The notes beneath the pieces were generated by a model. It was not told the origin of the DNA. It searched no databases and saw only the letters and a list, made by a program, of their open reading frames with translations. 12,874 bases of DNA from the NCBI GenBank assembly GCA_013329905.1, contig DUJH01000026.1, positions 6,262 through 19,135 on the forward strand, read 5' to 3'. Position numbers and translations under genes: made by a program. Positions 6,748 through 12,874 of the stretch are shown here, piece after piece; positions within the stretch are counted from its first letter, which is position 1; each line of letters opens with the position of its first letter. This stretch comes from Candidatus Thalassarchaeaceae archaeon (GTDB taxonomy: Archaea > Thermoplasmatota > Poseidoniia > Poseidoniales > Thalassarchaeaceae).

Positions 6748-9387
6748 TCAATCTCTACGTGCGAGAGCAGCTAGGCTCAGCATAGAAATAGCTGCTAGGA
6801 CGCCAAATCCAGGTAAAATACCGCCATCAGCTTCCTCATTCAGATCACATATACCATCGCCATCTGAATCCGCAGGAATACTGTTTTCGTCGGTTGATAT
6901 TGTCAGACATTGAGATTCGGCGTAATCCGACCAGCCATCATTATCGTCATCGAAGTCTGAATTATCACCCTCGCCGTCTCCGTCACTATCCCTATGCTCG
7001 AGTGGGTCGAATGGGAAATCATCGAAGACGTCGGCGACACCATCGTTATCGTCGTCATCGTCCAATTCGTCACACTGCGAGTCTTCATCGGCGTTCGTCG
7101 GAATCGAATCTAAATCCAATGGATCGGATAAGCAACGCTCTTCTTCACGGTCCTCAAATCCATCACCGTCATCATCGCGGTCAGTATTGTCAGTCTCACC
7201 ATCGCCGTCTGTGTCGATTGGCGCCGAGCCTGCATCGAGAGGGTCGTAGCCGGTAGCGATTTCGTATTCATCGTCCCAACCATCGCCATCATCGTCTTCA
7301 TCAGCGCTATTTCCAATCCCATCACCATCGGTATCGTAGACTTCCTCTGCATCGTCAGGGAATGAGTCCTCGTCGTTCTCGACACCGTCGCCGTCGCGAT
7401 CGCTGTCCGAATTATCGCCAATCCCATCTCCATCCATGTCTGCCCATTCTGTGCTATTTAGCGGGAAGATATCAGCAACATCTGCCACTCCGTCATTATC
7501 GTCGTCAGAATCTTGCAAGTTGCAAACCATGTCAGCGTCAGTGTCTAGTGGGACGGAAATCAAATCCTTGGAATCTGTTGAGCAGTTGTCCTCGTCAGAA
7601 TCGGACCAGCCATCGCCATCATCGTCAGAATCGGAATTATCCCCTACACCATCAACATCAGTATCCAACCATTCGCTTGCATCCATCGGGAATGCATCGT
7701 CGAGATCAGCATAACCATCATCATCATCGTCCAAATCGACGATATCGCAGACCATATCTGAATCGTAATCGGTAGGCACGGACATTGCATCGCGAGGTTC
7801 TGTGCCGCAATTTGCCTCATCCGCATCCGACCATGAATCTCCGTCATCATCCGAGTCAGCATTGTCGCCGATGCCATCGCCGTCCAAATCACCAGCCTCG
7901 CTAGCATCGTTTGGGAATGCGTCATCGACGTCGAGGACGCCATCACCATCATCGTCATCGTCGAGCGTGCTGCAGATTCTATCTCCATCGGGGTCTTCGG
8001 GAATATCCGATTGATTCAGAGGATCCGACCCACAATCGATTTCATCCGTATCGCTCCAGGAATCGTCATCATCGTCGACGTCTCCATTGTCTCCGCGACC
8101 ATCTCCATCGGTATCCAACCATTCGCTTGAATCGAAGGGAAAGTCATCCTCCGTGTCGTTGTAACCATCTCCGTCATCGTCTTCGTCGGTCTCATCGCAC
8201 ACACCATCCGAATCGAAATCATCTGGTACGCTGCTCGAATCGGTCGTGTTTGAGCCACAGATCAACTCTTCTGCATCGGACCAGCCATCGTCATCGTCAT
8301 CGTCATCGACACCGTCGCAGATACCGTCAGAGTCCGTATCGATCGGCATAGAGAATCGATCGGTCGAGTTAGTGCCACAGGCTGCCTCATCGATATCACT
8401 CCAGCCATCATCATCGTCATCCATATCGAGGTAATTGCACATTCCATCGCCATCAGTGTCCGAGGGTGTTGAATCGGAATCGGTCGAATTCGTGCCGCAA
8501 GCCGCCTCATCTACATCATTCCATCCATCTCCATCATCATCTGAATCTAAAGAATCGCAGGTTCCGTCAGAATCGGTATCCATCGGCGTTGATTGGGAAT
8601 CAGTCGAATTCGTGCCACAATTCGTTTCGTCCCCATCCGACCAACCATCTCCATCATCATCTGTATCGATGGAGTTGCATATTCCATCTGAGTCGGTGTC
8701 GGTCGGAACCGAGGAATCGTCGTCTGGGTCGGTTCCGCACATCTGCTCCGAAGTGTCAGTCCATCCATCTCCATCATCATCTGTATCGACGAAGTCGCAA
8801 ATGCCATCTCCGTCCCCGTCGCTCGGGATGCTTGTATTATCATTCGAATCGGTTCCACAAGCACTCTCTTCATCATCAGTCCAACCATCATTGTCGGAAT
8901 CGAGTGAAGCTTGAGCGAGGACCCAAGAATCAGTTCCCCAGCCATCTCCATTAGTATTCCCATTCCCATTGACGAAATTCACTGCGAGGTCGAATGTCAC
9001 GTTGCCTGAGCCATTAGCCGGAGCCGTCCAATTAACTGTCCATGAGCGCGCATTAGAGTTCGAATGAGTCACTTCTCCGCTTGAGATCTGAGCGTTCGAA
9101 CCCGGGTTTGAGAAGGTGCCATCATCAGCATCCAGATTGAATCCACCGTTAGAGCCCATAGGGCCACCGCTACCCCCAATCGTCAGATTGTAGGTGCTAT
9201 CTGGGGCGTATCCATCGACCGGCAATCCGCTTAGACTCGGTGTCACCTGATTTGCTCCACCACCGTGGCAGCTACACCCCGAGGTCGACGAACCCGTCTT
9301 TCCTGCTGACCAGCCGAATGCATCCTGTGGCACGGCCAAAACGAGTAGAAGAACGAGTACCATCGATACCTTTCGCTGGGAGGTCAT
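6748..9387 (-). CDS. Secreted Asp-rich calcium-binding-type repeat protein with N-terminal CxCH domain and PGF-CTERM-like anchor
   Basis: This 879-aa protein is predicted to be exported and anchored at the cell surface. Residues 1-25 form a signal peptide (VLVLLLVLAVP, likely cut after AFG). Residues 26-155 form a globular domain beginning SAGKTGSSTSGCSCHGGG, with C38, C40 and H41. From memory it resembles the Reeler-like / choice-of-anchor V domains of secreted bacterial proteins, including WTVNWTAPANGSG and NGNGNTNGDG. Residues 163-850 are thrombospondin type 3-like repeats with DxDxDGxxD loops that should bind calcium. They mix 40-aa modules carrying a C-x19-C pair (11 copies) with Cys-free modules containing FP-x-D-x-x-E (for example DAFPNDASE). 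The C-terminus ILPGFGVLAAISMLSLAALARRD-type tail (LPGF at 858-861, hydrophobic helix, RR) resembles an archaeosortase signal. It lies 32 bp after a related gene on the same strand. The partner or ligand is unknown. Confidence 0.9.
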   Translation of the reverse strand: MTSQRKVSMVLVLLLVLAVPQDAFGWSAGKTGSSTSGCSCHGGGANQVTPSLSGLPVDGYAPDSTYNLTIGGSGGPMGSNGGFNLDADDGTFSNPGSNAQISSGEVTHSNSNARSWTVNWTAPANGSGNVTFDLAVNFVNGNGNTNGDGWGTDSWVLAQASLDSDNDGWTDDEESACGTDSNDNTSIPSDGDGDGICDFVDTDDDGDGWTDTSEQMCGTDPDDDSSVPTDTDSDGICNSIDTDDDGDGWSDGDETNCGTNSTDSQSTPMDTDSDGTCDSLDSDDDGDGWNDVDEAACGTNSTDSDSTPSDTDGDGMCNYLDMDDDDDGWSDIDEAACGTNSTDRFSMPIDTDSDGICDGVDDDDDDDGWSDAEELICGSNTTDSSSVPDDFDSDGVCDETDEDDDGDGYNDTEDDFPFDSSEWLDTDGDGRGDNGDVDDDDDSWSDTDEIDCGSDPLNQSDIPEDPDGDRICSTLDDDDDGDGVLDVDDAFPNDASEAGDLDGDGIGDNADSDDDGDSWSDADEANCGTEPRDAMSVPTDYDSDMVCDIVDLDDDDDGYADLDDAFPMDASEWLDTDVDGVGDNSDSDDDGDGWSDSDEDNCSTDSKDLISVPLDTDADMVCNLQDSDDDNDGVADVADIFPLNSTEWADMDGDGIGDNSDSDRDGDGVENDEDSFPDDAEEVYDTDGDGIGNSADEDDDGDGWDDEYEIATGYDPLDAGSAPIDTDGDGETDNTDRDDDGDGFEDREEERCLSDPLDLDSIPTNADEDSQCDELDDDDDNDGVADVFDDFPFDPLEHRDSDGDGEGDNSDFDDDNDGWSDYAESQCLTISTDENSIPADSDGDGICDLNEEADGGILPGFGVLAAISMLSLAALARRD
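6751..6816 (-). other. PGF-CTERM-like C-terminal sorting signal (first surface protein)
   Basis: Residues 858-879 read LPGF, then a helix of about 16 hydrophobic residues (VLAAISMLSLAALA), then RRD at the very end. Archaeosortase A substrates have a PGF motif, one helix and a basic tail. This tripartite layout is visible directly; processing by an archaeosortase is inferred, as no sortase gene is in the window. Confidence 0.7.
6838..8901 (-). repeat. Thrombospondin type 3-like repeat array, including six in-phase 120-bp units
   Basis: The array encodes residues 163-850. Between 8161 and 8881 the + strand shows CCATC at the same offset every 120 bp (about 8165, 8285, 8405, 8525, 8645, 8765, 8885), each marking the DGW/DGY of a 40-aa module. 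Further left the spacing changes because Cys-free FP modules are interspersed. A 19-base exact match (7661-7679 and 8111-8129) lies 450 bp apart, marking a larger duplicated block. Confidence 0.85.
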
Positions 9388-9419
9388 TGCCTCTCGGCGG
9401 CTTCAACCCCTTTTGGCCT

Positions 9420-11690
9420 TCACTCTCGCCTGTGTCGTGCCGAGATAGTAGCACCAAGCATCGCTAGTGCAGCCAGAAGGGCGGGAAATCCCGGAAGTGA
9501 ATCATCTTTGAGTTCTTCAGGTTCCTCTGGTTCCCCAGTCTGAATATTGTCGTCGATTGAGTCACAAATTCCGTCTTCATCGACGTCGACGGGCATCGAC
9601 TCAGTATCCATTGGATCTGTGCCGCAGGTTTTTTCATCGGAGTCGAGGAACCCGTCGCCATCATCATCATTGTCGGTATTATCGCCGACTCCGTCATTGT
9701 CGTAATCCCCCCATTCTGTCGCATCGTTAGGGAATGCATCTTGCTCGTCGGCTATGCCGTCACCATCATCGTCGGGGTCTTGCAAATCGCACATTCCATC
9801 TCCATCACGGTCGCGAGGAATAGAGACGCTGTCCAACGGTTCTGATTCGCATGCGGCCTCGATCTGGTCTGGCCAGCCGTCCCCATCATCATCGGTGTCG
9901 GCATTGTCTCCTTGACCATCACCATCGCTGTCGAGCCATTCTTTCTCGTCGTTCGGGAAGGCGTCCTCATCATCAGAAAATCCATCCTCGTCGTCGTCGT
10001 GATCGCTGACATCGCAAATTCCGTCGCCATCGAGGTCGGCGGGAATCGATTGGAAATCCATGTGATCGCTACCGCAGATTAGCTCTATCGCGTCATGCCA
10101 GCCATCATCATCATCATCGTCATCCTCAACCAATGTTGTTTGACAGTCTTCTTCGATCTTGTTCGGCATGCCATCACCATCTGTGTCTGTGAATGCACAT
10201 GGGTCATCTGGGAAGTAATCGTCAGCGTCGTTGACTCCATCGTTATCTCCGTCGAGGTCGAGATAATCGCATACTCCATCACCATCGGAATCCATTGGAT
10301 AGCTGTCCTCGTCCATAGGGTCAGTGGCGCAATCTAATTCCTCACTATCACTGAATCCGTCGTTGTCATCATCCGTGTCCGCATTATCTCCAACACCGTC
10401 ACCATCGCTATCGACACTCTCGGTTCCATCGTCGGGGAATTCATCATCGACATCGTCGATTCCATCGCCGTCATCGTCCGAGTCCAAATCGTCGCACAGG
10501 TCGTCGCCGTCGCTATCGACTGGGGTCGAGTCAGCATCGTTTGCGTCTGAGCCACAATCTGCTTCAGTCGTGTCTGAGTATCCATCATTATCGTCATCGG
10601 AGTCGGCATTATCGCCGACTCCGTCACCATCAGCGTCAGCTGATTCGCTAGAGTCCAATGGGAAGGCATCGTCCTCATCGGCCACGCCATCGTTATCGTC
10701 GTCGGGATCGCTGTCGTTCGGAATCCCATCGCCGTCGAAGTCATCGCCCTCAAGGGCATCACAGATGCCATTTGCGTCGGAGTCAGCCGGCACGTCGTTG
10801 CCGTCCAGCGAGTCGGTCCCGCAATCTGCCTCATCGACGTCGGACCATCCGTCGTTATCGTCGTCAAGATCTTCGGTCAAAGTCGAGGTACCGGTGAATA
10901 CTACATTGTCAACGTAAATTGATTCGGTTTGCGAGTTGCTAGTCAACTCAATCTCCAAATTCCCTTGTCCTAGCGAGCCAATGTTCGAACTAAAGCTAGT
11001 CCAAACTCCCATGTAAGGGGCAAAACCTCCGTGATTGCTAGAACCAGTAGCGCCGGTTACATTCAGAAGCTCAACTGTTGAGGAACTCCCTACAAATCTA
11101 ATAATTAGGTTGTCTGCATTTTCGTAACTATTGCTCGACCCACCCTGTACAAAAACATCGAAAGTCATTGAATCCGCTGTAACATCGTCAAGAGTCAAGG
11201 TTGCAGTTCCGTCAACATCACCCATCTGGTATCCTTGTGTTCCTTCAGTGTAATTTCCTACCGTTCCAGTATAGTTTGCAGTTCCAAAATAATCTCCATC
11301 AGTAAGTCCAACCCCTCCATTTGAGGTATAGAATGTAGTGAAACCAATCTCAGAACCATTGGTCTGATTATGGGCTACATGAGGTTCATCCGCATTATTC
11401 CAGAGATAGTAATTTGAAGTCCCATTCCCAGTATCATAGTACTTTGTACCATTAGTGAATGGGTCTTCGAAGGAGGTGTATGCAACGACCACATTTGAGG
11501 TGCAGCCGGAGACGACAGAATCGGGTAATCCGTCTCCGTCGGTGTCTGTATCAGCGCAAGCATTGTTTGGGAAATCATCGATTGAATCGTCGACACCGTC
11601 ACCGTCGCTATCGTCCGCAAGCACGGTCGGAGGGACCATGAGAAGGAGGAGGGCGATGAGGAGAGTCAGAGGCTTCGCAGTGCGGGTCAT
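9420..11690 (-). CDS. Secreted Asp-rich calcium-binding-type repeat protein with N-terminal beta-sandwich-like domain and PGF-CTERM-like anchor
   Basis: The protein is 756 aa from ATG 11690. This start is chosen because it gives a clean signal peptide (MTRTAKPLTLLIALLLLMVP, likely cut after VLA at residue 25) and has a TATA-like box 26 nt upstream; the 56-codon upstream extension is Arg/Cys-rich and overlaps glyA. Residues 26-56 form one type 3-like unit. Residues 66-268 form a domain rich in beta-type sequence (SFEDPFTNGTKYYD, GVGLTDGDYFG, EGTQGYQMGDVDG, ESIYVDNVVFTG) with seven N-x-S/T sequons. Residues 276-710 are type 3-like repeats including six C-x19-C modules and several FP modules. 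After a Glu/Pro linker, residues 731-756 (SLPGFPALLAALAMLG, ending HRRE) form a sorting-type tail. It is paralogous to its downstream neighbour in the repeats and tail but not in the N-terminal domain. Ligand-binding or adhesion is plausible but unproven. Confidence 0.9.
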   Translation of the reverse strand: MTRTAKPLTLLIALLLLMVPPTVLADDSDGDGVDDSIDDFPNNACADTDTDGDGLPDSVVSGCTSNVVVAYTSFEDPFTNGTKYYDTGNGTSNYYLWNNADEPHVAHNQTNGSEIGFTTFYTSNGGVGLTDGDYFGTANYTGTVGNYTEGTQGYQMGDVDGTATLTLDDVTADSMTFDVFVQGGSSNSYENADNLIIRFVGSSSTVELLNVTGATGSSNHGGFAPYMGVWTSFSSNIGSLGQGNLEIELTSNSQTESIYVDNVVFTGTSTLTEDLDDDNDGWSDVDEADCGTDSLDGNDVPADSDANGICDALEGDDFDGDGIPNDSDPDDDNDGVADEDDAFPLDSSESADADGDGVGDNADSDDDNDGYSDTTEADCGSDANDADSTPVDSDGDDLCDDLDSDDDGDGIDDVDDEFPDDGTESVDSDGDGVGDNADTDDDNDGFSDSEELDCATDPMDEDSYPMDSDGDGVCDYLDLDGDNDGVNDADDYFPDDPCAFTDTDGDGMPNKIEEDCQTTLVEDDDDDDDGWHDAIELICGSDHMDFQSIPADLDGDGICDVSDHDDDEDGFSDDEDAFPNDEKEWLDSDGDGQGDNADTDDDGDGWPDQIEAACESEPLDSVSIPRDRDGDGMCDLQDPDDDGDGIADEQDAFPNDATEWGDYDNDGVGDNTDNDDDGDGFLDSDEKTCGTDPMDTESMPVDVDEDGICDSIDDNIQTGEPEEPEELKDDSLPGFPALLAALAMLGATISARHRRE
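9423..9497 (-). other. PGF-CTERM-like C-terminal sorting signal (second surface protein)
   Basis: Residues 732-756 contain LPGF, a hydrophobic run (PALLAALAMLGATISA) and the basic end RHRRE, preceded by a Glu/Pro-rich linker (GEPEEPEELKDD). It shares the LPGF core with the neighbouring paralogue, which supports a common anchoring route. Confidence 0.7.
9561..10865 (-). repeat. Thrombospondin type 3-like repeat array of the second surface protein
   Basis: The array encodes residues 276-710: alternating Cys modules (C-x19-C) and Cys-free modules of the form D-DAFP-D-x-E followed by D-DGDG-GDN-D. Asp-rich loops DxDxDGxxD recur throughout. One module near 10120-10200 is irregular, with CAFTDTDGDGMP and CQTT followed by a run of eight Asp. 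Confidence 0.8.
10887..11495 (-). other. Low-GC, sequon-rich beta domain inserted between type 3-like repeats
   Basis: Residues 66-268 of the 756-aa protein. My count over 10921-11460 gives about 43% G+C, against about 55-60% in sampled lines of the flanking repeat DNA. It contains seven N-x-S/T sequons and no cysteine. Repeats of the same type lie on both sides (residues 26-56 and from 276). Confidence 0.6.
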
Positions 11691-11712
11691 GGTTTGCCAA
11701 GAGCGCAGCGAT

Positions 11713-11720
11713 TGAAATAA
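11713..11720 (-). promoter_or_regulatory. TATA-like box for the surface-protein gene pair
   Basis: On the - strand the sequence reads TTATTTCA, centred 26-27 nt before the A of the ATG at 11690. This is the classic distance if transcription starts at or next to the start codon (leaderless). It supports the 11690 start. The 108-bp gap to glyA holds no comparably clear box for the divergent gene. Confidence 0.5.
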
Positions 11721-11798
11721 CTCTCGTAGGCGAGGTTGAAGAAACACGCGAGGGTGAGTGACCGTCAGACTCTTTGACCGAGAGCAGAAGCATGATGC

Positions 11799-12874
11799 AT
11801 GGACCCACGGAAACAGGTAGAAGCCGTTCAGGTTGCGAGCACGGCCTCGGGCAGACATTACCGAGATTCCATACCAATGATTGCAAGCGAAAACATCCTT
11901 TCTCCGTTAGTCGCCAAAGCCATTCAAGGTGACCTTCACGGTCGATACGCAGAAGGTCTTCCAGGGAAGAGATACTATCAGGGATGTGACGATTTTGATA
12001 CGATTGAAAGCATCGGTATCGAATCGGCTCGACGTGTTTTTGGTTGCCGATTCGCCAACATCCAATCGATTTCAGGAACCGTTTCGAATATGGGTGCACT
12101 GAAGGCGTTGTCTAAGCCCGGTGATACGATTACTGCAGTTTCTACGGCTGATGGTGGACACATTTCTCACCATCCGATGGGTGCTGTTGGGATGCGTGGC
12201 CTCAACCTCGTGACCTATCCTTGGGATGAGGCTCGCATGGAGCCTGATGTCGATGCGGCGTGCGCTTTGATCCGTGAGGAGGAGCCCGAATTGGCTTTGT
12301 TCGGCCAATCCGTGATTCTGTTCCCAATTCCTCTGCAGGAGATGGCCGATGCCGCCCACGAGGTTGGTGCGAAGGTGATGTATGATGGCGCGCACGTGCT
12401 TGGATTGATTGCTGGGGGTCATTTTCAGGATCCTTTGCAAGAGGGCGCGGATGTGATGACGGGTTCGAGTCACAAAACATTCCCTGGTCCTCAAGGGGGC
12501 TTCGTGCTGAGTGATTCTGAGGACGAAACCCTTCAGAAGAAATTGAACAACGCCATCTTCCCCGGCGTCTGTTCATCTTACCATCTTCATCACGTCGCTG
12601 GGAAGGTTGTCGCTCTGGCCGAATTCGAGGCCTTCGGAGCCGATTACGCGCGCGACATAGTTGCCAATGCCAAGGCGCTTGGTGCAGCATTGGCGGCGGA
12701 AGGATTCGATGTACTCGCTGAGGAGCGAGGCTACACGTCGAGCCACCAGGTTTTGACTCGGCACGGTGGACCCGATTCAGGTGCCGGAAAGCGAGCAGCC
12801 CGCACGCTCGAGGATTGTGGAATAATCACCAACATGAACATGCTTCCTGGTGATACCAAGGCAATGTCTGGCCC
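11799..12874 (+). CDS. glyA: Serine hydroxymethyltransferase (archaeal type), 3' end outside window
   Basis: This PLP enzyme interconverts serine and glycine, moving a one-carbon unit to or from a (methano)pterin or folate carrier. The first 358 codons are present; about 60-70 residues are missing at the right edge. ATG 11799 is the first possible start after an in-frame TGA at 11793. It gives MDPRKQVEAV then RDSIPMIASEN, matching the family's N-terminal pattern. A later ATG at 11877 would cut off the conserved SIP motif. Further motifs are HGRYAEGLPGKRYYQGCDDFD (residues 47-67), SISGTVSN, DGGHISHH, MYDGAHVLGLIAGG (194-207, with D196 and H199) and the PLP lysine K226 in GSSHKTFPGPQGG. No ribosome-binding site precedes the start, suggesting a leaderless mRNA. 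It is divergent from the surface-protein pair and links functionally to the glycine cleavage genes at the other end. Confidence 0.96.
   Translation, partial: MDPRKQVEAVQVASTASGRHYRDSIPMIASENILSPLVAKAIQGDLHGRYAEGLPGKRYYQGCDDFDTIESIGIESARRVFGCRFANIQSISGTVSNMGALKALSKPGDTITAVSTADGGHISHHPMGAVGMRGLNLVTYPWDEARMEPDVDAACALIREEEPELALFGQSVILFPIPLQEMADAAHEVGAKVMYDGAHVLGLIAGGHFQDPLQEGADVMTGSSHKTFPGPQGGFVLSDSEDETLQKKLNNAIFPGVCSSYHLHHVAGKVVALAEFEAFGADYARDIVANAKALGAALAAEGFDVLAEERGYTSSHQVLTRHGGPDSGAGKRAARTLEDCGIITNMNMLPGDTKAMSG

Noticed and set aside
6838..8901. Possibility that the regularly spaced repeats are a CRISPR array
   Set aside because: The repeats are in frame, diverged, with no unique spacers between constant repeats, and encode Asp-rich modules; no cas genes are nearby.
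10324..10917. Long Ser/Pro-rich + strand frames opposite the surface-protein genes (also 7436-7714 and 8435-8914)
   Set aside because: They arise because GAT/GAC-rich Asp repeats read backwards as ATC/TCA/TCG codons without stops. Their repetitive SxS/PSPSSS content is an antisense shadow.
11691..11858. 56-codon N-terminal extension of the 756-aa surface protein
   Set aside because: It would bury the signal peptide, is Arg/Cys-rich, overlaps the start of glyA and would remove the well-placed TATA-like box from its promoter position.

Overview
The window looks like chromosomal DNA from a planktonic euryarchaeon. The best guess is Marine Group II/III (Poseidoniales-like, Thermoplasmatota), but this is inferred from gene content and not from a search. 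Pointers are: GMP synthase split so that only the ATP-pyrophosphatase subunit is encoded here; an archaeal-type serine hydroxymethyltransferase; a two-subunit glycine decarboxylase; a tRNA gene that encodes its CCA; TATA-like boxes about 26 nt before start codons; and large Asp-rich secreted proteins ending in an LPGF + hydrophobic stretch + basic tail like archaeosortase (PGF-CTERM) signals.

Layout. The left edge (3-287) is the 3' end of an unrecognised + strand gene. It converges on a - strand atypical short-chain dehydrogenase/epimerase-like gene (308-1153). A divergent intergenic region then leads into a + strand metabolic run: gcvPA (1285-2652), gcvPB (overlapping, to 4136), an unrecognised four-helix membrane protein (4195-5055), purE (5116-5589) and guaAB (5595-6542). 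A T-tract, a short palindrome and a tRNA-Asn(GTT) (6671-6746) close this half. Two very large - strand genes follow, ending 1 nt from the tRNA. They are related secreted calcium-binding-type (thrombospondin type 3-like) repeat proteins of 879 and 756 aa, with different N-terminal domains (6748-9387 and 9420-11690). Divergent from them, glyA (11799 to the window end, 3' truncated) runs off the right edge.

How the genes fit. GcvPA/GcvPB decarboxylate glycine and GlyA interconverts serine and glycine with one-carbon transfer. Glycine and one-carbon units feed purine synthesis, where PurE and GMP synthase act. The window is therefore largely a glycine/C1/purine neighbourhood interrupted by a cell-surface module. 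gcvT, gcvH, purK and the glutaminase subunit of GMP synthase are not in the window.

Most worth a second look: the CxCH-bearing surface protein; the invariant C-x19-C disulfide-type modules in phased 120-bp DNA repeats; the low-GC, sequon-rich beta domain in the second surface protein; a perfect GGAGGTGA ribosome-binding site placed 4 nt before an in-frame CTG in gcvPB; an epimerase-like protein lacking the usual cofactor and catalytic motifs; and an active-site His replaced by Ala in PurE.
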